Assembly: GCF_037975245.1 (NCBI RefSeq)
Contig: NC_092565.1
Span: 18,827,999-18,891,998, forward strand
Length of the DNA stretch: 64,000 bases
From: Apostichopus japonicus
Taxonomy: Eukaryota; Echinodermata; Holothuroidea; Aspidochirotida; Stichopodidae
Direction: 5' to 3'
Shown: positions 44,904 to 56,585 of the stretch, piece by piece
How positions within the stretch are numbered: position 1 is the stretch's first letter
Layout of the letters: the number at the start of each line of letters is the position of its first letter
The notes under the pieces: generated by a model
Told to the model about the DNA's origin: nothing
The model's database searches: none
What the model saw: the letters and a program-made list of their open reading frames with translations, nothing else
Position numbers and translations under genes: made by a program

Positions 44904-45632
44904 AACCTAATTATAACCAAAAACTGAGAGACACATGATAACTCCCTCATAACGTTTCTAATATCAGCAACGATAAACAGATCGCACATTCTACTCAACT
45001 GCGTATTGCCATTCAGAACGTTTACGCATTTCCTTTCTCAGAGCCATTGTTTTTGCTTCGCCGTGGCGGATTTTCAAAGGAACGGTACTATACTCTGCAA
45101 TTAGGGTGGGTTTAGGAGAGGGTTAAAAAGGTTTCACCCAGAACAAAAGACCTCTTTTGAGGCCTCTTAATGGTAAGATATGCACCAAAAGAGCAATGTT
45201 ATAAGATACAAAAAAAGCAAGAGAAAGTATAGTTGCAGAAAAAAGTTGTCTGACATTTTTCTCTCTGTTTCGTTATTTCCAGAGGCGTAGCAATAGGCGA
45301 TTCGGGCGGTTCGTCGAACCGGGCCGTAAATGACCCCAGGGTACGTTTCGACAACGGATCATAACGGTTTTTACATTCATAGCTTTGTGCCTAGTGTAGT
45401 TTGGAACTTTGCAATGATGAAGTAAGGATAAAGGGACCCAACTCTCACTATCGAACCGGGTCCCCTGAAACCCAAGCTACGCCACAGGCTATATCAATCA
45501 AGTTGGGTGTATCTGTACCAATAGGCTCCCTATCCATAAACTTGAACCGCTACAGACTTGGTTTTGCTTGTGTTAACTTTGATTGCTGCATTGGTCCAGG
45601 GAGCCACAACAACTCGTAATTGACTGGTGAAC
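44904..45632. other. Intergenic, 3' of the two-exon minus gene
   Basis: No gene is seen. It contains sequence of repeat type near 45283-45490 (AGGCGTAGCAATAGGCGATTC .. AAGCTACGCCACAGGC), possibly another old TIR element of about 200 bp. Confidence 0.4.
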
Positions 45633-45973
45633 CTATGAATTCGTTTGTGATATTCCCGCCATTTGCTTTCTAGCATATCGTCTGCTCGCGTCTTCATCTA
45701 GTCCTCTGAGCCAGTGTATTACTTTTCTCCCAACTTCCTCCGGAACCGTATCTTCCAGGTTTGACATAGTTGCCTGTGAGATGCGAGAGGCAGGTCTGAG
45801 AGCTTCATCTTCAACAGAAGACGCATTTTCGAAGGATCTAAGAGATTTCTCTGTCACTGGAGGACTTATCACAGAATCTATGTTATTGCTGTTTAAATCT
45901 TTGACTGTCTTAAGAGGACGATCTTCCTTCTTTAAAGTTTTCCTGTGTTGCTGAACATTCTGTGACCGTGCAG
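45633..45973 (-). CDS. Two-exon gene, exon 2
   Basis: Opens after acceptor CAACAG in phase 1, joining as A-ARSQNVQQHRKTLKK. It is rich in Ser, Asp and Lys, and ends KVIHWLRGLDEDASRRY.. then GISQTNS and TAG. Confidence 0.65.
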
Positions 45974-47756
45974 CTGTTGAATAAACAAACAAATACAATA
46001 TAGCTGATTTTAAAACACGCGTTAGCTGTTTCTTTCGTTATTTGCAGTTGATGAACGGAGGAGTGGGTGTGTGTGTGGGGGGCGTGGGGCGGGGTGGGGG
46101 GGGGGGCTACACATCGAGAGCCTATTTGGATCATGCCATTATTGATTTATAAAACCCTTAATTATTGCGATAAATCAAGATGTCCGCGATATCCAAAGAA
46201 CCAACTTTGTTTTGAGAGGGATTAAAGATTAAGAATTGTTGTCTTTTAAATTTTTTATCAAAAGTTACAATGATTATATATTTTTGTTTTATACTGATTC
46301 GTAACGGAGGCACAAAACCACTAATTTGCCTATAACTCATACGCCTTATTTACGTGATGGTGATATCGATGAATAGCCATGAACTATCAATCGATCAACA
46401 GCCATGATCGAGAAATCGTTAATTTGTATACCATTAACAATTAAGATTTTGCAGTTTAGAGTCGTATTGCAAGCTTCAGGTTAACTTGAGCTACAAGTTA
46501 ACATCGAGTCGGAATAGATGCGATAAAGAGTGATTTTGTTGTATAGAGAACTGGTGAATTGCTTTTAGACAGAAAATTGTTTCAATGTTCCTCGTCCGTT
46601 GTATCCTAATGTCAATCCCGCCCTCACCTGTCTCGTCCAATGTTATATCAACTGAATAGCCTTATATACCACAAGTTGAGAATTCATGCAGCTTTTCATG
46701 CAAGATAAGAAGATGCTCGAGCAACCTAGGAAAGTTGCTCAGCGTGTAATCGGTGCTCAATTACCATCGTCGGAGTACTTGTACCATGAGAGGGTCTGCA
46801 ATAAATTGAAACATATCATGCAAGACCCAACACACCCTTTGTTTCAGCACTATAATCACAACCGCTCTGGACTGCGTTTATGCCCACCACGTACACTTAG
46901 GGGTCGCTTCAGATACTCATTTGTGCCTAACTATATTCATATATTTCATTCACAAGTGAGAAGATAAGTTTCTTATTTGTAGGACTTGCTGTATATTTGT
47001 TGTATTATTGCATGGGTATCGCAGTGTATTGACTTAAACTATTACTATTTTTTTCTTTCGTTTACCACCTGTGAAAGCCGAATTTCCGATTGTGGACAAT
47101 AAATTCAAATTCAATTCAAATTCAATTCAAATCAAGATAGGCCCTATATAAATGCGGTCCATATTCGGGATGTTGATGGTGGGACGCTTGGGTTTATATT
47201 ACGTGTGTTTATGTGTGTTAGTAATAATAGTGTCTGTATGTATATATGAGATGGTGTACTTATAGTACAGGACTACAAACTTAACAAGATTCATTAATGT
47301 ATAAAACAGGCGGTGATGGCGTAACGTATTATTATATATCGTACCTTCATATTGTATATGTTTAGAGCCATGTGAAGCCTGCTGTCTTCGATGGGTTTCC
47401 ACTGGCCTTGCTGCTGGTACTTCCGAGATGATGATGTCTTTTCGAGCTGATGGAACCGGGAAGAAAAGGAAATCCCCGGAGTTGCGCTTTACTGGTGCAG
47501 ATTTTGGAGATGTTGGACTGTTGGAGGAGGCTGACGTCACGGAATTTCGACTTCTGGGGGATAGAGCTCCCTTAGGAGAAGACGTTTCGTTCTCATAATA
47601 GGTAGATCGTATCGACTGTCTGCCGTTATAAGTTGGTTCTGTCCTCACATTGCTGAATTGTAGATAAGAGCTCTGACGACGGGTTTGAAGCGATCGATGA
47701 AAATGTAATCTAGCTTCAGCTCGGAGTTCTGTCTCAGACTTGACACGACGCAACAT
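45633..47756 (-). CDS. Two-exon gene, 250-residue disordered protein of unknown function
   Basis: Exon 1 is 47756-47345 (ATG, 412 bp; ends at GAAG with donor GTACGA). Exon 2 is 45973-45633 (acceptor TTCAACAG; ends TAG). Phase 1 on both sides gives 753 bp in frame. The N-terminus is basic (MLRRVKSETELRAEARLHFH); the middle is Ser/Pro/Arg-rich (SPKGALSPRSRNSVTSASSN). A patch of hydrophobic sequence (DFLFFPVPSARKDIIISEVP) precedes the splice. The C-terminus ends in an amphipathic segment with a Trp (EVGRKVIHWLRGLDEDASRR). No signal peptide or membrane helix. I recognise no family. Ser-Pro-rich sequence suggests regulation by phosphorylation (inference). The intron holds a LINE 3' fragment on the other strand. 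Confidence 0.65.
46670..47135 (+). mobile_element. LINE (CR1/L2-like) 3' end fragment
   Basis: Plus-strand frame 46686-46967 reads PRKVAQRVIGAQLPSSEYLY, NKLKHIMQDPTHPLFQHY, LRLCPPRTLRGRFRYSFVP. This is the typical C-terminus of CR1/L2-type reverse transcriptases ('R..RIIG', 'DP.HPL', 'RT.R...SF.P'). A short 3' UTR follows and ends in AATAAATTCAAATTC plus repeated AATTC/AAATTC pentamers at 47098-47133, the simple-repeat tail of this class. It is 5'-truncated and lies in the intron of the minus-strand gene. Confidence 0.75.
47345..47756 (-). CDS. Two-exon gene, exon 1
   Basis: Start ATG at 47756. The predicted peptide is Arg/Ser-rich and ends HGSKHIQYE at the donor. Reading past the donor gives a hydrophobic tail that is intron translation, not protein. 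Confidence 0.65.
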
Positions 47757-48814
47757 GAAGAGGAATAAAGTTGAGTCGACCGTAAGGGGAGAACTCTAAA
47801 CGGTCGCATACTTCTGTAAAAGAGGGGAAGACACTAATCGGCTATAAATAAAGTAGACCAACGGAAACAATGCCTTATCACGTACTTCTATAGTTGTTAT
47901 GGCTTAAAGGAAAACATATTAAATGTAGGTTTCAAACTACTACTATCTGCAAGAAATATTTTCAGAAGCTCCCAAGCAAGCATATTCTGAGAAACACAAG
48001 GCTAAGTAAAATATGACCGTGTACTGTTACGTGACTTCTGACCAGGGACCTTCGAGAGCCAGACCGGGTCCATGGACGGGTATGTCACCGGATCTCCTTT
48101 TAAAGTCTTTGTTTTTGCATAAGTATATTATCAAAATGTGAATACATTATTCTAGCTTCGCCGAAAATTACCCCAGGCTCCTATTATATGAACAGGGCAC
48201 CTGTGGACACACAGGCCCCCCCCCCTACCTCCACGCTTACGCTCCCTTCTCGTGAAGGATACTACTAACAGTCTGAATGCCTAAATATAACAGTAAATAT
48301 TTCGCTTCAAAATATGTTGTACGGTCCAAGAAATGCCTATTTCAGTTGCAGGAAACTGAATGGGACACCGACACTACTGTTAAACAAAAACATGAATTTA
48401 TTGCACATTAATCAAAGAAACATTTAAAGCGTCATTAAATAAAAGTTTATCATTTGTAAGTAATGCCTATCTTCAGCACTCTTTGGTTCAATTACATCAA
48501 CGTAATTATTGCCGTATTTAATCAACTAAAAAATGCGTCAAATTCCCAAAGACACTTATCCATGAAAGACAAAGTTGAAAGGTACGGTGTGTGTAGTTCT
48601 TTAGTTAGCTGTAAAACAAAACGACTGATGCTTATTCCTCCCATAAGGTACATCCTGTACATATCATGTCTTCACTTCATCCTCAAATGCACTCCACCCT
48701 CCTCCCCCCCCCCCCCCTGCAAGTTTTCAAACTTAGTAACTATTTCAGCATTGCTATAGTAATTATTGTGTCACGAAATGCGGTAACGTTTTCATTTGAT
48801 AAGTGACAGATCGA
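47757..48814. other. 5' flank of the two-exon minus gene
   Basis: No gene is seen. A C homopolymer lies near 48217 and another near 48704-48718. The promoter of the minus-strand gene should lie at the left end. Confidence 0.4.
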
Positions 48815-49147
48815 AGCTCCAAGCAGAGTAGCCTATATACTATGACTCATACACAAAAGAATGATAGTAATACTAACGTTTAGCTGGTTAGTGTATAGCT
48901 CTACGCAGTGTATAGCCTACATACTTCTGACTCATAGTCATACACAGAAAAATGCTAGGAATACTAACGTTTAGCTGGTTATTATAACTCCAAGCAGAGA
49001 AGCCTTCATTCTTATGACTCATACGCATCAGAATGGCAGTAATACTAACGTTTAGCTGGTTAGTATAGCTCCAAGCAGAGTAGCCTACATATTAATGACT
49101 CATACACAGATGAATGTTAGTAATTCTTACCTTTGGCTAGTTAGTGT
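48815..49147. repeat. Tandem repeat, ~85-bp unit, four copies, each with an AP-1-like site
   Basis: Units share AGCTCCAAGCAGAGTAGCCT, ATGACTCATACAC.. and AATACTAACGTTTAGCTGGT. TGACTCA, the AP-1 consensus, occurs at 48843, 48928, 49015 and 49096, once per unit. The array lies about 1.1-1.4 kb upstream of the start codon of the minus-strand gene at 47756. An enhancer role is speculative. Confidence 0.8.
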
Positions 49148-52100
49148 AGAATGATTTTGATAAATTATTAGTTCACTACCGATAATTCCATGACGTCATC
49201 AAATATTGCACATACTCACCATTCTGGATGGTTCAGTTGCATCCTTCATTCACAAGAACAAAACTGAATTAATTTCTCAACAAAACGATAACTTACCTCC
49301 AAGATAGGAAATCCGTTGGTCTCTTCTTTAGATAATGTTACAAAAGTTTCCTATCATTTCTATTTTAATACACATTTTGCTTTCTTTGTGTTCTTGTAGA
49401 GATGTACGCACTTTGAATCCAAGAATTAGAACGTTGTCATGAAACTAAACGAGTCCTCGAGACACAATTGAGCTCCGTCTGCTTGAAGACCTCGAAAAAA
49501 AATCAATAAGTAATCGAAATTGTCATGGCTGAATAAATTGCTGTCTTTATTTAACAAACCCTCTTCTTTCTCGCTTTTGTAGTTTCTGAAGGGGGATCCT
49601 CGAGGTCCTAAATTGTGTTTGCTAATCATTGTTTTGGCATGACACCAGTCAATGCATTTAACGGACGTTCAATTGTCCAAGAATGTGCAGTACATTAAAA
49701 CTATCTCTCTCAAGTTAGTTGATAAGCTTTAATTTACATAGAATGGTCCAGTCACAGTTAAATGGTATGTATGATGAGTATTAAAGTAATATATTTGATT
49801 TAAATAGACAAAAAATAACTGCAAGAAGGACATTTATATGCAACATTTTAGCTGAAACAAACCTGAATACAGATTCCATTTATAGGTCCCTTCGAACAAT
49901 CCAATCCGGTCGGATGATAATCGGCGGTGTAGCCATGGTGGTTGTATATAGGGCCTGGGCCCGACGCTCCAGATTCTGGCAAGATCGATGCATTGTTGGC
50001 TCATGTGTATCAACACGACCACTCTATATAAACCCCCTTTCAGTCACCGCAATGAAACATACACAATTCCAGATGAATTGTTAAAATATCCTTGATGTTA
50101 AAAATTGATATCTGGCTTTACGTCCCTGAGAGATAACATAGAACATTTTGTGTGTGGAATAAGTTGTTAATTTTGTTCTGTTTTATTGTCTAAATATGCA
50201 ACAATTCCATCAAGAGATGAAGATAATTTCACTGGTTAGTTATTACTGACTAAATTTTGAAGTGAATGTCACGACAAATAAACAGAGTTCTCATAAAATT
50301 AGATAACTGTAACGGTTCAACGGTGTAAAGGGGTAACGGTGCAACATACCGCTTGAAGGCATATCAACTTGATTAACATATTGTCATAGGTTTGTTTTCA
50401 ATTCAGATTGGCATTTGATGACATTGCAATTGTTTATCAAATTTCACGAATCTCGAATGATTTAAATAGCGAATTAAACACCTGCGTTTTAATTAAATCG
50501 GTGTGAAAACACCAGCAAAGCTGTTGACAAAAGTTGTTTAAGTCTCGATAAATAGCTAGCAGATTATCGCTGAGTTCAAAGGTTGACAATCAATAAATTC
50601 TGACCGAGTCGTTTGATATCACCAATTCGTCACCAAGTTTTGCAGTTTTGGATTCGAGCTCATAATATGAGCTGAACATGGCAGTAACATACTGAGAATA
50701 ATGAGTTAGGGCACAACATTAGTTTTGATATGTTTCATATCGTAGATAAATACAGTTATCAATCCTGATTGTGTTTCTATATTACTGTGAAATTTTTAGA
50801 AATGACCCTTCAAACAGCTTAGGTTCATCAAATAGACTGGACTATGTAGTCTAACGCAAAGACAATTAGATCAGTTACGCAGATGTAACACAAAACTCAG
50901 AAAGAAAATATAAGTCTACTTTTATGGCCACAAATGACATGTTTGACGAGTAAAAATAGTTATGAATTTCATTCAGTTCTTGTTCATTTATTAAAATTTA
51001 TAAAACAATGTGTTAACATTTAGGCCTGCACTGTGGAGCCGACATCATCACTTGTTTTAGCCTGAAAAGGAGTATTTAAGAGTTTTATCATACTTTAAAG
51101 GTGGATATCTTAAATGAAAATCAGAATAGCTGTAGAAACATTAGTGTTACTTAAAAACTCAAAAGTTTCTTTTAAAAAATGAGATAAATGACTGAACATG
51201 CGATGGGGAGGAGTGTAGAGGGGTGGCGGTGGGGGGGGGGGGGGTTGGGAGGCTTGTCCCTCAGATCAAGAAAGGGTATCGTTCCCCTAAATTGTGTATT
51301 ACCCTGTACATGTTTCCCTGAGACCACTGCAGGAATACTACGAGAAGTACAACCCCATATTTTTGCAATACCGCCATCATTTTGAAGCAAGCCTGAGCGT
51401 TAGCAGTATGATGTTATTATCTCTTATTCATATAGTAGAAAAATATATATGACGATCCGACATGTTGTGATCATTTGTTTATGACAAAGTAGGATAGTAA
51501 ATCCAGGAGACAACCACCAAAACGTGTTGTCTATGAAAGGGGTCAGTCAAGTTGGTCATGTGCCGGGGGGGGGGGGTAAGCTTTGTCATGTGAGGGTGGG
51601 CAAGTGTTTTCCTCCAAGATGACACAACAAATACTTTGAACACAGATTATGTATAAGGTATAGAAATACCTATAGTGCCCATGGGAGAAGTTCCTCTCCT
51701 CGTCCTTCAAATGATACAAAATTCACGAGACTGTTTGAACATACATGTTATTTATCTTTCGAAATTTCAAATTACAAGTTTGGATTATTTCTACTGAGCT
51801 CGATCTGTACAAAAACGAATAACCCTCCTGCACTTCCCCTTCCCCCACCCCTATCCCACTCCAAGTTGACGGAAATAACATCTTCAGCAGAACTTTTTAC
51901 CTGAGTAAATTTATAGCAAACTATAATAAACGGCATCATTTAGGTGAATCGGTCAAGTGAGCTAACTATTATTTGACATTGTGGTATTTCTGTTTACGTT
52001 TCATACATATTTACGTTATTACCTTCCCACCGTAAACACAGATAACGCATTGTTTATGGCATTTGCAGGTTTTCTTAATACAAAATTTGCTTTTCTTTCT

Positions 52101-55100
52101 TGTTGGAGGGTGGTGAGATGTCGCCCGTTCGTTGGTAAACGGGAACGGATAGTATATGTTACACACATTCGCGACCTCTTCGCGGTATCAACGGCGAATA
52201 GCGGTATCTTGAACAACCACAACAATCATACGAGAATAAACAGCTTGACAATTTAAACCGTATGAAGCGATATAACCAAACGTAACCCAATCACCATGAC
52301 TGCTGAACTTACATTAGAACACAACTTTAGGGAAAATAAACAAACTTACAGTGGTTCGAAAGTAAAGTCACTTAGGACAAAGGGGTATATTTAGCAGTGA
52401 TCGCAAAACCAATATTTGGCCGTCCATTAACACCAGCGAGGTGTCAAGAACTGAACAATTCTTACATCTATTCGATGTAACTTTAAGTCAAGGTGTAATT
52501 TACTTGTTACATTTACAATAGGATGAACTAAATTTCAGATCACTTTAAAGGAGGTCTCTGTCGCAGCGAACACTTCAACAAAAACGTCTGCAGGTTTGCT
52601 TCAAGAGTCTCTGACTTCAGCTTTGAAAGGATTTAAAAATAATTATTCCCATTTAATCTGAAAGAAATGAAGAGAACAACTAATAAAACGACTAAATATA
52701 AACGAAAGATAAATAAATCCTCGCATTGTGTATATATGTGTGGGGTAACCTAGGGGGGGGGGGAGGGATAACCTCGCTGGGGCAAACCAAATGCATTTAT
52801 CTCTAATGGAAACGTTTGCTACATCACTGTATATGTGAGGTCTCCAAAGTATGACGCCACTTTTTTGGGCATTAATCCTACATATGTAACAAAGGGCACA
52901 GGTCACGTGTGTGTGTGGGGGGGGGGGGGGAGGACTGGGTATGAATTACTACCAGCTGAGTGTTCCAACTGGCAACTTGATGGAGAATTGAAACAAGACT
53001 TCATATAGATTTGTTGTTTCGCGACGAAGAGGTAATCATCATTCCTGCCTGGTTGCATGCAGTGGTAATACATGGAAAGTATATCATATCTCGTTTAGAG
53101 TTATTAAGTGAACTTCTTTGCAGTCGGTGTGTTTGACTATCCGTAACTTTTCTAAGCATCTACACTTCAACAGTTATATTTTCTGCGAGGGCGAGAGAAA
53201 GACATTGGTTGAAGTTGAAAGGGCCACTGACTACATGGATTGAGCAATGTGCAGGGTATGTCGGAACTCGTACTCAATTAGCCTATAGGGCCTTAAAGGT
53301 CTGCATATACCCTATAAGTGCATGATTAAGTTAGCTGGGTTTTTTTTAATTGGTTTTTTACTCAGGGTGGACTAAATTCTTTCCCGGGCCTATTTTTGCC
53401 CGCCCCGCCGCATATTGACTAACCCTTGCCGTATACCCCCAAACCTCTCTCTATAATGAGATGACTCTTATACAAGTGGCTATATGAAGCACAAGTAGGC
53501 AATATCCGGCTACGTAGCATACCATTGAAGCAAACAGTAGCGGAATGGGAACGGTGATGCCCTGTGAATAGTGATTGGAATGAATGTGCCTTTTGTCGGT
53601 ACTGAATTACGGATCCATTCGGTCAGTTTAAACAATGATTAAACTTTTGTTTCTTTGGGATATTGCTTTGCTTGACCAACCCTTTGGTTAGGTCACAGTC
53701 CTTGTCAAATTTCTGGTTTGTTTGTAACATTTTGTGTGTGTTAAAGTTCGGTTTTATTTATTTTGTTAAGTCCACAGGAACAATCATTGTTATCAATTGC
53801 AGTCAAATCACACTCGCTGATCATACGCATATATGAATACATAATATCAACACAGCCTATATGCTTAGGCATGGAATCTAGCTAACAGATCATCCACATT
53901 TTTGAACACATAAAAAGCGAAGACTGTTTATCATATTGACTATGCATGGAAAGCAATTAATTAAAAGAAAACAGAAAACAAAACAGAAAGAAAAACATTA
54001 AAATGTTACCAAGTAACTACACCAACATTTACATGCCACCCGGTGGGAACTCTATAAAGCAGAAATAAAGTATGTGTACAAATCACACAGTACACTTCCC
54101 CTGTAAATATATCATTTTAACAATTGAGTTGAAAGAAGTATTTTTAACAATAGAGGTTGAGAGGTCATGTTGCCTCCAACCTTCAATCCACACATCACCA
54201 AAACAAAGAAACTATCAACTCTTCTAACCACACTCCCTTATACAATTCGTTGTGTCGAAAATTTAACGGGGGGTTCACATCGCAAAAATCTATTTTGGGA
54301 CTTAACCTTTCTACATGTGGAACATGAAGAAGAATTTTAATTTGAAGTGACCATCTCTTCGGTTTTCAATAAGAAAATTCTTTTATTTTTAACAATGAGA
54401 AATCGTATATTACACCCCGCAGAAAGAAAATTAAAGCAATGATGATATAATGCTCTCACATACTATAATATATACCATTGATTTAAGACAGTCGGTGTTA
54501 TTGAGAGGGCACACCATCTCTTTAAGTTCGTTGCACATAGTCAAGACGATAGCGGGCGGGCTCGACTTGTCACAGCTGGATGTCATAAATTGAAGACCAA
54601 GGCATCCGAGGAGTAATTTTTATACTTCATAGAAGTTTTTTCAACAGCAGACGATACCCTTTTATTTCACGTGGCTTGAAAGTGACTTTCATCATTGAGT
54701 ACGTTTAAGTGCACTTTAAGGAACCCTGAGGATGTTGGGGATTTCAACAATCAATTCGAAGCTATTACCTGTTAAGTTCTTTCCGTGATACGTTACTAAA
54801 CCTTAGGATACATAGGTTTGTGCATCAATTTATGTGCTCTGTCCGGATATACCGTTTATGAATTCTTCTTGCATATATATAGTCACGTTAATAACATTTT
54901 ATGGAGCGCGGATTGTAAGAGATATAATAAAATTTGGATGTCATCAACCGAAAAGAAGTGGATAAAGTTGATAAGAATAAATTTGTTCATGATCCAATTC
55001 GCGTATCGCATCCTAAACAGCTGAATGGAAAAAGTACCGGTATCAAATTTAGCCATTTATCAAGATACATTTCCCCGCAATTTCTTTTGTTTGTTTTGGC

Positions 55101-55856
55101 CAACAGAGAGTTTATTCTTCTCGTCTTGAAGAAATACATTTTTTGGAATTTCATGATTGCTTTTCTCGGATTGAAGGGAGATTATGCAAAATATTATACT
55201 TATGCAAGCAGGAGTCGTCACATCCTTAATATACATTCTTGTTGGTAACTCTGAAGGCTCAAAGTTACAAATTTTTAGCTGTCAATGGATCAATGGCTAA
55301 CGGATCATCATATATAACGTTACGTCATTGAAGTAATGCAACAATTGCACATTCTTCGTTCTTTTGATGTATTTGCATGGGCTCCATTTTGTTGAAAGAG
55401 TTTATTAATATGAGTTCAAATGACATCGTGTACTTGCTGCAGCATGTGCCCATGTTATAAAAGCGGGAAATATAATAACTTTGATGGGTAGATTACGATA
55501 AGTTTTGTGTTATAGATATGGTTGTCTTTTGGTCAGAAATATCTGGATATATCTAATTTCATAACCGACGTGACGAACCATCTTTATATGTTCAGAAATA
55601 ACCTTGAAATTTTACGCAAACGCCTTTAAAAATATTATTAACACTAAACCGTATTGCTTAAATTAATGGGATTTCAATTTTAATGAAAATTTTACAGACA
55701 TGTGGGAGAATCGATATTTCGCATAATCGATAGAAACCTACTTTAATTATGTATGCAAGTTTATTTCTGGTGGTATTAACATGCATTGTACGTAATATAT
55801 CAATGTTAAAGTTTTATCGATTTGATGACGCCATAATATAAACTCTTACTAGGATA
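49148..55856. other. Gene desert, 6.7 kb
   Basis: No gene or clear repeat array is seen. G homopolymers lie near 51231, 51565, 52753 and 52917. Short frames here do not look like exons. A few GC-rich repeat-like segments occur (53370-53420). No RNA gene was recognised. Confidence 0.4.
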
Positions 55857-56549
55857 ATGTATGCTTATTTCAACCATCATAATTTACTCAATGTGAAGTC
55901 TGGGAAACGACTTAGATCGATCCAGGAATTATCGCAGAGTTGCTCTTTACCGGCGATCGCATATCTGAATAACAGACTATTGAATGTAGAATTGGGTCAT
56001 TTAAACACATTCACTATGGAGAATATTGATTCTACCGCTAACCAGAAGAGTCATCGCCGCGTTAGAAAACAACCAGGACAGAAACTCTTACCAAAAAGAC
56101 AGCACGTTAATTCTAGAGATAGCCTGGGCCTACATAATCCAAAGGAAATCTTGCCAAGACCTTTTAAAGACCCTTCCCCTCCGATTGAAGACGTCACCTT
56201 GCCCAAGGAAACAAAATCAGACGACGAATTGGAAGTTGAGGTTAAAGAGGAACCAAAACGAAAATTATCTCATAAAACTCTAGAGTTTGTGTACGATGAA
56301 AAGTTAAAAACAAGTGCCCTGGTTGCTGAGCGGGAAGTTGAAAGAAACGACTTAGAAGAGACTAGATCCTCCGCTAGTGAATATTCTCCGATGCAGGTCG
56401 TACATTTCGAGAACAGTTCATCATCAGAAGCAGACTCAGAGAAACTAACTCTTGAAAATATACAAAACAGACCTGAAGAAAGTACACGAGAGAAGACGTT
56501 TAGACTATTAAAATGGATATTGGACGACCAAGATCGATTGACTAGCTAA
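55857..56549 (+). CDS. Hypothetical charged protein, up to 230 residues
   Basis: An open frame of 231 codons. The first ATG is at 55857; an alternative in-frame ATG at 56016 (MENIDSTANQKSHRRVRKQP) would give 177 residues and starts the more charged part. The sequence is Lys/Glu/Ser-rich: PPIEDVTLPKETKSDDELEV, KEEPKRKLSHKTLEFVYDEK, then an acidic/Ser patch (FENSSSSEADSEKLTLENIQ), and a C-terminal amphipathic segment with Trp (KTFRLLKWILDDQDRLTS). It has no membrane helix or signal peptide and is largely disordered. I do not recognise a family. ATTAAA at 56580 is a possible poly(A) signal. It may be the last exon of a longer gene. Confidence 0.6.
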   Translation: MYAYFNHHNLLNVKSGKRLRSIQELSQSCSLPAIAYLNNRLLNVELGHLNTFTMENIDSTANQKSHRRVRKQPGQKLLPKRQHVNSRDSLGLHNPKEILPRPFKDPSPPIEDVTLPKETKSDDELEVEVKEEPKRKLSHKTLEFVYDEKLKTSALVAEREVERNDLEETRSSASEYSPMQVVHFENSSSSEADSEKLTLENIQNRPEESTREKTFRLLKWILDDQDRLTS

Positions 56550-56579
56550 TCAAACAACGGATACATGAAAACAGTCCAT

Positions 56580-56585
56580 ATTAAA
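56580..56585 (+). promoter_or_regulatory. Possible polyadenylation signal ATTAAA
   Basis: ATTAAA, a common variant signal, 31 bp after the stop of the 230-residue frame. Confidence 0.35.
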
